From Desulfuromonadaceae bacterium GWB2_53_15 (GTDB lineage: Bacteria > Desulfobacterota > Desulfuromonadia > Geobacterales > Pseudopelobacteraceae), in NCBI GenBank assembly GCA_001824455.1, contig MHXL01000143.1, positions 1-6,555 on the forward strand: DNA of 6,555 nucleotides. The letters are read 5' to 3'. Of this stretch, positions 1 through 5,136 are shown in pieces; position 1 is the stretch's first letter, and every line of letters begins with the position of its first letter. A program made the translations under genes and the position numbers. The notes under the pieces were generated by a model. That model saw nothing but the letters and a program-made list of their open reading frames with translations, did no database searches and had not been told where the DNA came from.

Positions 1-171
1 ATCAGCAGGCTTCAAGGCAACATCTCCATTCTGATGCCAGCGCTTGCCGCGGAATACCGCCCCGCAGCCACAGTAGGCCACCCCTTTGAGGCCATCTTTT
101 TCGTAGTAAACATCCATACTGCGGGGGGTGCGATCACCTTTAACTTTATTCCGGTTCATGGCGGTCACCAT
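1..171 (-). CDS. Small CxCG zinc-knuckle-like protein, BCAM0308-family-like (3' end off window)
   Basis: The first 57 codons of a gene that continues past the left edge. The ATG at 171 is chosen because a strong AGGAGG at 181-186 sits 9 nt upstream; a second in-frame ATG at 159 is too far from it. The visible protein is basic and hydrophilic, with no signal peptide or membrane segment. It starts MVTAMNRNKVKGDRTPRS, followed by a D-x-Y-Y segment (residues 20-23) and then Y-C-G-C-G-A-V-F with a downstream K-R-W (residues 33-45). A short Arg/Lys-rich leader followed by a Cys knuckle, G-A-V and R-W recalls the small BCAM0308 (NMD3-like) proteins of Geobacter and Burkholderia relatives, whose function is unknown. 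That assignment comes from remembered pattern only. No catalytic function should be inferred. It has its own promoter and is not obviously coupled to the MATE gene upstream. Confidence 0.65.
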   Translation of the reverse strand, partial: MVTAMNRNKVKGDRTPRSMDVYYEKDGLKGVAYCGCGAVFRGKRWHQNGDVALKPAD

Positions 172-180
172 AAATGAATA

Positions 181-186
181 CCTCCT
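181..186 (-). promoter_or_regulatory. Strong Shine-Dalgarno of the left-edge gene
   Basis: AGGAGG on the minus strand, 9 nt before the ATG at 171. It is the best ribosome binding site in the window and fixes the start of the partial gene at the left edge, even though only 57 codons are visible. Confidence 0.8.
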
Positions 187-218
187 TCACAGACCTCTAA
201 TTGCGTCCTATGTGAAAA

Positions 219-246
219 ATGGTACCCCGCCCTGCGGTATTGTCAA
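219..246 (-). promoter_or_regulatory. Sigma-70-type promoter candidate for the left-edge gene
   Basis: On the minus strand a perfect -35 TTGACA (246-241) is followed 16 nt later by TACCAT (224-219), a 4/6 match to the -10 consensus. It lies in the 102-nt gap between the MATE stop codon and the left-edge gene, about 48 nt before that gene's ATG, leaving a leader of roughly 40 nt. The spacer holds an imperfect dyad (TACC/GGTA). The -35 is convincing and the -10 is only fair. I see no clear terminator with a T-run in this gap, so some readthrough from the MATE gene is possible. Confidence 0.5.
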
Positions 247-273
247 GGTGATGAAAGGCTGCAAAGTTTGCAC

Positions 274-1626
274 TTATAGTGCCGCACTGTGCAGGTCGCG
301 CTTATGATAGCGCCAGGCAAAAGCGGCCCCGCGGAAGTACCAGTCGATCAGGAAAACACCCCAGACGGCATACAGGGAGAGATGCAACCACTCCGCAGCC
401 ACCCAAGACAACGCCACCCGAATCCCCCACATGGCCACCAGCGTAACGATAAACACGTAAAAGGTATCGCCGGTCCCCCGCAGGCTGCCGGCATAGACGA
501 ATGATATGGCCAGCGGCACCTGGGCAAAGGCCACCAGCCTCAGAAACAGACTCCCTTTTTCTATAACGTCCGGATCCTGGGAAAACAGTCCGATCAGGTA
601 GTGAGGGGCACAGAAAAAAATCAGCGCCATCACGGTCATTACTACCACCGCCAGGCGCAAGGCTTCGTTGTGGCTGATGCGGGCACGGCGAAGTTTGCCG
701 GCTCCGAGGGACTGCCCCATCAGGGTTGCAGCGGCAATACCCATACCAGCTCCCGGCATAAATGAGAGCGATTCGATGGAGAGTCCGATCTGGTGCGCAG
801 CATAGGCGCTGGTGCCATAGCCGATGATAATGCTGGAATAGAACAACTGGCCGCTCTGTTGGGCTATCCGCTCAAGAGCCACCGGCCAGCCGACACGCCA
901 GATCCTGCCAAAGATTTGCAGGTCCGGGCGGCTGAAAGCGATATATTTCTTCCGCAGGGCTTGAAACAAAAGGTAGCTGCAGCCAACGAACTCGGAGGTG
1001 TTAATGGCAATGGCCGCCCCTTTGACCCCCATGGGAGGCAGGCCTAATTTTCCGTAGATCAGCGGCCAGGCAAGGACCACATGCAGGATGTTGACCAGGA
1101 TAATGGCCTCCATCGGGGTGCGCGTATCGCCGATGCCATGCATGATGGCCGAAAGGACATTCAGACCGGTGGTCCAGATCATCCAGAGGAACACCAGCCG
1201 GGTATATTCGGCTGCATAGACCTGCACATCAGGCGAAGCCCCCATCAACCTGGCAATTTCGCCGCCCCACACGGAGCCGATGGCCGTACAGGCCGCCGTC
1301 ATCAGCAGACAGGCCAGGCAGGCCACAAAGGCCGCCCGGCCGGCATCCTCACGCCGTCCCGCACCCCACAGATGAGCAATCACCACCGTAGTGCCGGTAG
1401 ACAGACCCCAAAAAACCGTCATGCTGACAAACATCAGCAGTTGGCCAAGCCCTGTGGCGGCAATGGCAGCGGCCCCCAACCCCCCGGTCAGAAAGATATC
1501 CACAATGGATACAAGGCGCTGAAACAGGGAGGAGAGCAGAACCGGCATGGAAAGACGGAATACGTCGCGACGAATGGAAACCGGCTTACGCCGTTTCAAG
1601 GGAATGGGAACACTGACAAACTTCAT
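274..1626 (-). CDS. MATE-family efflux transporter
   Basis: A 450-residue, very hydrophobic inner-membrane protein, of typical length for 12-helix MATE (multidrug and toxic compound extrusion) exporters, which use an H+ or Na+ gradient to expel cationic or aromatic compounds. Family marks appear in both pseudo-symmetric halves. In the N half these are D-I-F-L-T-G-G-L-G near residues 43-51, G-A-G-R-R-E-D-A-G-R (88-97) and G-I-G-D-T-R-T-P (164-171). In the C half they are G-Q-S-L-G-A-G-K (304-311), repeating the loop after the third helix, and L-R-G-T-G-D-T (382-388). Helix 1 starts near residue 24 after a basic leader (K-R-R-K, R-R), consistent with a cytoplasmic N-terminus. The substrate cannot be read from sequence. 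The ATG at 1626 has no Shine-Dalgarno, but a promoter ends only six bases before it, which supports leaderless translation. An internal Met at residue 27 also lacks a ribosome site and would truncate helix 1. It is separated from the flagellar operon by a terminator and looks functionally unrelated to it. Confidence 0.95.
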   Translation of the reverse strand: MKFVSVPIPLKRRKPVSIRRDVFRLSMPVLLSSLFQRLVSIVDIFLTGGLGAAAIAATGLGQLLMFVSMTVFWGLSTGTTVVIAHLWGAGRREDAGRAAFVACLACLLMTAACTAIGSVWGGEIARLMGASPDVQVYAAEYTRLVFLWMIWTTGLNVLSAIMHGIGDTRTPMEAIILVNILHVVLAWPLIYGKLGLPPMGVKGAAIAINTSEFVGCSYLLFQALRKKYIAFSRPDLQIFGRIWRVGWPVALERIAQQSGQLFYSSIIIGYGTSAYAAHQIGLSIESLSFMPGAGMGIAAATLMGQSLGAGKLRRARISHNEALRLAVVVMTVMALIFFCAPHYLIGLFSQDPDVIEKGSLFLRLVAFAQVPLAISFVYAGSLRGTGDTFYVFIVTLVAMWGIRVALSWVAAEWLHLSLYAVWGVFLIDWYFRGAAFAWRYHKRDLHSAAL

Positions 1627-1632
1627 GGATTA

Positions 1633-1661
1633 TTTATAAGACCGGACAGCAGTTAGGTCAA
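1633..1661 (-). promoter_or_regulatory. Near-consensus sigma-70 promoter of the MATE gene
   Basis: Minus-strand TTGACC (1661-1656, 5/6 match) is followed by an exact 17-nt spacer and then TATAAA (1638-1633, 5/6 match). Only six bases (TAATCC) separate the -10 from the ATG at 1626-1624, so a normal start point would fall on or next to the A of the ATG. The promoter lies just beyond the flgL terminator, so the exporter can be transcribed independently of the flagellar genes. Confidence 0.65.
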
Positions 1662-1687
1662 TGCATTTTCAAAGGGACTGGAACACA

Positions 1688-1723
1688 ACAGCCCTCCGGA
1701 TAGCAAGAATCCCGGAGGGCTGT
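1688..1723 (-). terminator. Intrinsic-terminator-like hairpin after flgL
   Basis: A perfect 12-bp GC-rich inverted repeat (arms 1688-1699 and 1712-1723, core CAGCCCTCCGG) with a 12-nt loop begins 31 nt past the flgL stop codon. On the minus strand it is followed by TGTGTTC and a pyrimidine-rich stretch, so the U-tract is poor. There is no plus-strand gene to terminate. Its place between flgL and the MATE promoter marks the end of the flagellar operon. Termination may be incomplete because of the weak tail. Confidence 0.75.
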
Positions 1724-1753
1724 GTGAATAATTATCGTGTTTGCAGAAACTGC

Positions 1754-2656
1754 TTAGAGATAGTCCAGTAACGACATCTGGGAAAGCTTGGCAGTTGCCG
1801 ACAGCGATGACTCATAGGCGAGCTTTTGCTGGTTCAGCTGCACAGCCAGCTTGGCGTAATCGACATTCTGGGTATTACTATAGACGATCTCCAGGGTATT
1901 TCGTATATTGCCGTTCATTTTGCCGGCATTGTCGAGACGCGTCAAACGCGAGACCACATCGCTCTGGGCATTTTGAATCTGCTTTGCTCCAGCTGCCAGT
2001 GCCAGCGAACCAGCCTGAATCCCAGCCACATCGTTGGCGTTCACCGCAGTGATCAGATCATCGAAGGCTTGCAATATATTGGTAGTGCCGTAGGGTTGGG
2101 AGGTTGCCGTATCCGCAGTGAGCACCTGATTGCCGGGAACATTCATCTGCAGGGTGGTGTTGCTTGAAATTTCCACATTGAGCGCGGTTTCATCACCCGC
2201 ATAATAGGGCGCAGTGGCGCTGAAAGGTTGTGTCGAATTTATCGCGCCGCCAAAAATGTACTGATCGCCAAGTTGCATATTGCCCATATCGAGCAGCTGT
2301 TGCTTCAAGGCCTGCAGTTGCAAGACGGCATTCTGACGTACCGTCGCATCGCTGCTGCCGCTGTTTATGGTACCTACCTGTTTTTTGGCCAAAGCCATGA
2401 TATCAGACATGCCTGTCAAGGCCGCATTGGTGAATTGCTGCCATGTTATGGACTTTTGTATGTTGCTGGTATACTGATCGCCGGCCCTGAGCTTGTCACT
2501 GATATCCAGCAGAAGCCTGGTGTTGATCGGGTCATCGCTGGGAGTATTGACTATGACCCCAGAGGAAGTCAACTCCTGCAACCTGTCCAGCTTGGCACGA
2601 CCCTGCTGAATGTTGTAAAGGGATGTTTCGGCAGACATGTTTGCTGTAACGCGCAT
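1754..2656 (-). CDS. flgL: Flagellar hook-filament junction protein FlgL (HAP3)
   Basis: 300 residues (E. coli FlgL has 317). FlgL forms the second of the two junction rings between hook and filament. It is exported by the flagellar type III apparatus with the FlgN chaperone and has no cleaved signal. The start is the ATG at 2656, giving MRVTANMSAETSLYNIQQG, the usual flagellin-family opening. AGGAG lies 8 nt upstream, and a GTG 18 nt further upstream would read through that site. The N-terminal D0/D1 helices are followed by S-S-G-V-I-V-N-T-P-S-D-D-P (residues 31-43), the conserved flagellin/FlgL turn. A variable beta-rich middle follows, and the C-terminal coiled-coil helix N-V-D-Y-A-K-L-A-V-Q-L-N-Q-Q runs to S-L-L-D-Y-L at the end. 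It is the last gene of the flagellar group, 91 nt after flgK, and is followed by the terminator hairpin. Confidence 0.95.
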   Translation of the reverse strand: MRVTANMSAETSLYNIQQGRAKLDRLQELTSSGVIVNTPSDDPINTRLLLDISDKLRAGDQYTSNIQKSITWQQFTNAALTGMSDIMALAKKQVGTINSGSSDATVRQNAVLQLQALKQQLLDMGNMQLGDQYIFGGAINSTQPFSATAPYYAGDETALNVEISSNTTLQMNVPGNQVLTADTATSQPYGTTNILQAFDDLITAVNANDVAGIQAGSLALAAGAKQIQNAQSDVVSRLTRLDNAGKMNGNIRNTLEIVYSNTQNVDYAKLAVQLNQQKLAYESSLSATAKLSQMSLLDYL

Positions 2657-2664
2657 GATAAACT

Positions 2665-2669
2665 CTCCT
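2665..2669 (-). promoter_or_regulatory. flgL ribosome binding site
   Basis: AGGAG on the minus strand, 8 nt before the ATG at 2656; this decides the flgL start against the upstream GTG at 2674. The site sits in a CCAGG that could pair with CCTGG about 20 nt upstream, a 5-bp stem that might partly hide it. That last point is a weak inference. Confidence 0.75.
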
Positions 2670-2747
2670 GGCACAAAACCTGATAACCAGGCTAGTGCGG
2701 TACTAAGCTGATTTCTGCCGGAAAAGCGCAGAAAAACTTTGAACTTA

Positions 2748-4127
2748 TTAACGTATGATGCCGATGACTATGTCCATCATCTCGGTTGCGGTGGTGATCA
2801 ACTTGGATGAAGCCTGATAGGAGCGCTGGTATTTTATCAGATTGGTCAGTTCTTCATCCAGCGAAACACCGGAATTGGACTCACGAAGTGTTGTCAGTTG
2901 CCTGGTAAAGGCGATATCCTGCGCTTCGGTGTTCTTGCTCGACTGCACATCCAGACCGACCTGGCTGACGAGGCTGTCGTAATAGCTGTTGAAGGTTGTG
3001 GTGCCGGCTGACATGGTGAGTTTATTCTGGAGCTGGGCGAGTTTAAGGGTATTGCTGCTGTCACCGACCAGACCGGCAACCCCTGACGCTGCTACTTGGT
3101 TTGTCGTGGATATATTGAGGGCAATATCTTTGGCTGTTGTCCCGGAGAAGAAATTTGTCCCTGCTGTTATAGCGTCTTGTTGGAAGCCGGTAGAGTGGAT
3201 TGCATTCACTTCGCTAACCATTGAATTGGCCAGATCATCCACCTTGCTCAAATATCCGGGAATGATTGTATCACGCAGCTCCAAAATCGCGCCCAGTTGA
3301 CCGGTCTTTGGTGTAACAAGCGCTGTTCCTCCGCCAGCTTGAGTCACAAAGACGTTGTAAAGGCCGGTGCCTACATTGTTTGTCAATGAAAATGAACCCA
3401 CTGCGGTATCTGTTACCAGGGCCGCACCACCATCTGCATAGCTGATGTCGGTCGTCCCGTCACTGTTTTCCTTATACGTGATCCCGATCTGCTGGGAAAG
3501 ATCGCGCACCAGTTGATCCCGTTGATCCCTGAGCTCATTCGCGTTACCATTCACCAGTTCTGTTGTCTTGATCTGACCATTGAGTTGGGCAATGTTGTTC
3601 AGCGTGGCATTGATGTCTTCGGTCAGCGGCACAAGCGTGTCGTTCTGGATTGAGATGGTGTCAGTGAGGGCTTTGCTGACGGAATGAAAGTTATCCGTCA
3701 ATATCTGGGCACGGCTCAGCACGGCCTGACGCTCGGCAGAACCTGCCGGATTGAGAGTAAGATCCTGCCATGCACCGAAATAGTTTGAAATAGCCGCACC
3801 CAAACCGTCACTGCCTACCTCGTTAAAGGTGGGTTCGATCTGTTGCAGCACAGTGGACTTGGTAGTGTCATACCCCTGCGTGGTCTGGGCATTCACAAGT
3901 TGCTGCTGCAACAGGCTGTCATAATATCGCTCGACCGCAGCGATGCGCACCCCGGTTCCAATAGGAAAACCATTCGCGGTGGTTGGCGGCGAGGTTTCCA
4001 AAATGACCCTTTGACGGGAATAACCGGGCGTATTGACATTGGCGATATTCTCGCTGGTCACCTCGGTAGCAACGCGATATATATTGAGACCATTCTTGCC
4101 GATCTCCATAGCCGTACTTAGACCCAT
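2748..4127 (-). CDS. flgK: Flagellar hook-associated protein FlgK (HAP1)
   Basis: 459 residues, clearly shorter than the 547 of E. coli FlgK. FlgK forms the junction ring directly on the hook and is exported through the flagellar channel with FlgN. The N-terminal D0 helix is G-L-S-T-A-M-E-I-G-K-N-G-L-N-I-Y, followed by the rod/hook/HAP signature S-E-N-I-A-N-V-N-T-P-G-Y-S-R-Q (residues 25-39). The C-terminal D0 helix is also intact: E-E-L-T-N-L-I-K-Y-Q-R-S-Y-Q-A-S-S-K, then T-A-T-E-M-M-D-I-V-I-G (about 425-456). The missing length must therefore come from the surface-exposed middle domains (D2/D3), which vary widely between species. The start at 4127 is fixed by GGAGG at 4138-4134. That site lies inside the last codons of flgN and only 1 nt separates the flgN stop from the flgK ATG, so the two are probably translationally coupled. 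Confidence 0.96.
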   Translation of the reverse strand: MGLSTAMEIGKNGLNIYRVATEVTSENIANVNTPGYSRQRVILETSPPTTANGFPIGTGVRIAAVERYYDSLLQQQLVNAQTTQGYDTTKSTVLQQIEPTFNEVGSDGLGAAISNYFGAWQDLTLNPAGSAERQAVLSRAQILTDNFHSVSKALTDTISIQNDTLVPLTEDINATLNNIAQLNGQIKTTELVNGNANELRDQRDQLVRDLSQQIGITYKENSDGTTDISYADGGAALVTDTAVGSFSLTNNVGTGLYNVFVTQAGGGTALVTPKTGQLGAILELRDTIIPGYLSKVDDLANSMVSEVNAIHSTGFQQDAITAGTNFFSGTTAKDIALNISTTNQVAASGVAGLVGDSSNTLKLAQLQNKLTMSAGTTTFNSYYDSLVSQVGLDVQSSKNTEAQDIAFTRQLTTLRESNSGVSLDEELTNLIKYQRSYQASSKLITTATEMMDIVIGIIR

Positions 4128-4128
4128 A

Positions 4129-4620
4129 TCATGCCTCCATATTTATCATCACAGCGCCGCTCGGTCGTTGCTGATACCCGCCGGATGCACCGTAGACACT
4201 TGACTGGTTGATGATCCGCGTCAGAAAAGTCAGTGAATGGTTCAGCGTTTCTGCAAAACGCTCCGCAATCTCATGGTTCATCTCAGCCGCCTGACGCACC
4301 CCTTCTGCAACCTTGTTCAACTGTTTGTGCTGCAATAAAATTTCTTTGTTTCCTTGCTGTTCCAGCATTGCAGCCAATTCACCCAAAGGGGTATCCACAG
4401 GCAGTCCCAAACCGGTCGCGGCCTCAACAATCGTCTGGCGCAAAGAACCGGTATGTGTCTGAATCTGGGCACCTACTTCCTCTTTTTTGCCGTTTATCTC
4501 AACCATGGCTTCAATATTCACATCCGCCAGTTGACTTGTCTCCAGCTCCAGCAGGTCCAGAAGTTCTTCCAGAACCTTTTGTTGGGTAGAGAGCGCTTCT
4601 GACAGCTTTTCCATCTTCAT
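4129..4620 (-). CDS. flgN: Flagellar export chaperone FlgN
   Basis: 163 residues, mostly charged helix-forming sequence, matching the FlgN family (about 140-160 residues). FlgN is a cytoplasmic chaperone that binds the C-terminal helices of FlgK and FlgL and delivers them to the flagellar export gate. The start is the ATG at 4620 (MKMEKLSEAL), with GGAG 8 nt upstream. An in-frame TTG at 4716 would add 32 residues overlapping flgJ but lacks support. The protein has long coiled-coil-like helices (E-E-L-L-D-L-L-E-L-E-T-S-Q-L about residues 18-31). Its tail is S-V-Y-G-A-S-G-G-Y-Q-Q-R, resembling the short Y-G-x-x-G end common in these chaperones. Sequence conservation is low in this family, so the call rests also on its position directly before its clients flgK and flgL. 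Confidence 0.88.
   Translation of the reverse strand: MKMEKLSEALSTQQKVLEELLDLLELETSQLADVNIEAMVEINGKKEEVGAQIQTHTGSLRQTIVEAATGLGLPVDTPLGELAAMLEQQGNKEILLQHKQLNKVAEGVRQAAEMNHEIAERFAETLNHSLTFLTRIINQSSVYGASGGYQQRPSGAVMINMEA
4134..4138 (-). promoter_or_regulatory. flgK ribosome binding site embedded in the flgN 3' end
   Basis: GGAGG on the minus strand, 6 nt before the flgK ATG, formed by the final Met-Glu-Ala codons of flgN. A ribosome finishing flgN therefore passes directly over it, which favours coupled synthesis of chaperone and client. Confidence 0.75.
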
Positions 4621-4628
4621 ATATTCAT

Positions 4629-4632
4629 CTCC
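4629..4632 (-). promoter_or_regulatory. flgN ribosome binding site
   Basis: GGAG on the minus strand, 8 nt before the ATG at 4620. It supports that start over the second ATG six bases further in (14-nt spacing) and over the upstream TTG at 4716. Confidence 0.65.
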
Positions 4633-4651
4633 GGTATCTGTTTGGGGCAAG

Positions 4652-5023
4652 CTATTCTCTGCGGTCGACCACCCTACCGCTGGTTCGGCTTTCCTGTCGG
4701 ATAATCTCTTTTTCAATCTGCTTTGCCAGCCCTATTCCGCCCCGTTTAACGGCTGCCGTGGCATATTCCTGATCCAGCAAGGAACGGAAGGTTTCTTCGC
4801 CGTGGCCACCACCTGTCATTTTGTCCTCTCCGACCGTTGAGCGCATTGATTTGAGCATCATGCCGACAAAAAGCGCTTCGAAGTCCTGGGACACTTTCTT
4901 TGCCTGAAGACGCTGCTTCTCGCTAAGACCAGCGGCTGCATTCCCCAGTTTTTGCAGTTGGCGAGCCTTATCAGCGGCTCCGTCTCCAGCGGCGGGTATG
5001 TCTTGTGGAATTCCTATCTCCAT
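4652..5023 (-). CDS. flgJ: FlgJ-type rod-binding protein, single domain
   Basis: 123 residues from the ATG at 5023 (MEIGIPQDIP). It matches only the N-terminal rod-binding domain of E. coli FlgJ (313 residues) and lacks the C-terminal peptidoglycan hydrolase domain. Conserved features are A-K-K-V-S-Q-D-F-E-A-L-F-V-G-M-M-L-K-S-M-R (residues 41-61), a Gly-rich turn (G-G-G-H-G-E-E, 71-77) and a helix Y-A-T-A-A-V-K-R-G-G-I-G-L-A-K-Q-I (87-103). This domain caps or scaffolds the growing rod in the periplasm. Single-domain forms are usual outside beta- and gammaproteobacteria, where a separate hydrolase opens the wall; none is encoded in this window. The start follows a purine-rich AAGAGG 4 nt upstream; an in-frame TTG at 5047 would add eight basic residues and is less likely. 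A sigma-28-like promoter ends 14 nt before the ATG. flgN starts 31 nt after the stop. Confidence 0.88.
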   Translation of the reverse strand: MEIGIPQDIPAAGDGAADKARQLQKLGNAAAGLSEKQRLQAKKVSQDFEALFVGMMLKSMRSTVGEDKMTGGGHGEETFRSLLDQEYATAAVKRGGIGLAKQIEKEIIRQESRTSGRVVDRRE

Positions 5024-5037
5024 AGTGCCTCTTCTTC

Positions 5038-5064
5038 TTATCGCCAAAATGCCGAATTTCTTGA
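5038..5064 (-). promoter_or_regulatory. Candidate sigma-28 (FliA) promoter before flgJ
   Basis: Minus strand TCAAGAAA (5064-5057), an 11-nt spacer, then GGCGATAA (5045-5038). The -10 matches the FliA consensus GCCGATAA at 7 of 8 bases. The -35 carries TCAAG, the form reported for pseudomonad FliA promoters and a 4/5 match to the enteric TAAAG. The spacing equals the consensus. It lies in the 111-nt flgI-flgJ gap, the longest in the flagellar group, and would drive flgJ-flgN-flgK-flgL as late genes. The expected start point is about 8-9 nt before the flgJ ATG, giving an unusually short leader. Confidence 0.5.
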
Positions 5065-5116
5065 GAGAGCCAGATACATTTACCAGCTTACGCTTGAAAT
5101 CTTTCCGGCCCTGGCA

Positions 5117-5136
5117 AACAGGATTGTGTGCCTGTT
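5117..5136 (-). other. Small hairpin at the flgI stop codon
   Basis: A 6-bp inverted repeat AACAGG/CCTGTT (5136-5131 and 5122-5117 on the minus strand) with an 8-nt loop. It starts within the flgI TAA stop codon. The stem is short and no T-run follows, so it is unlikely to be a full terminator. It could be a weak attenuator or mRNA-stability element at the 3' end of the flgH-flgI segment. Confidence 0.3.

Noticed and set aside
1081..1656. Plus-strand open frame of 191 codons opposite the MATE gene
   Set aside because: Its translation is rich in Gly, His, Gln, Arg and Pro with no domain, typical of antisense to a hydrophobic membrane protein. It has no ribosome site, and the opposite strand is an unambiguous transporter.
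2228..2683. Plus-strand open frame of 151 codons opposite flgL
   Set aside because: It lies almost entirely within flgL in antisense, lacks a Shine-Dalgarno and matches no family I recognise; flgL is certain.
2708..2722. Possible sigma-54 promoter (GGCAG...GC) before flgL
   Set aside because: The spacing is one base short and the TTGC part of the -12 element is missing.
2894..3079. 61-codon minus-strand frame inside flgK
   Set aside because: It is an out-of-frame shadow of flgK with Ser/Pro/Arg-rich composition and no ribosome site.
4621..4716. 32-codon N-terminal extension of flgN from a TTG at 4716, possibly a remnant of flgM
   Set aside because: It overlaps the end of flgJ in another frame, starts at an unsupported TTG and shows no FlgM-like sequence. 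The ATG at 4620 has a good ribosome site.
5024..5047. TTG start for flgJ adding eight residues (M-A-I-R-R-R-G-T)
   Set aside because: The TTG lies within the putative sigma-28 promoter region and the Arg run is simply the purine-rich ribosome site read as codons; the ATG at 5023 fits the family start better.
5110..5134. Possible sigma-54 promoter (GGCAC...TTTGC) after flgI
   Set aside because: The GG and GC elements are 17 nt apart rather than the required 12, and sigma-54 spacing is strict.
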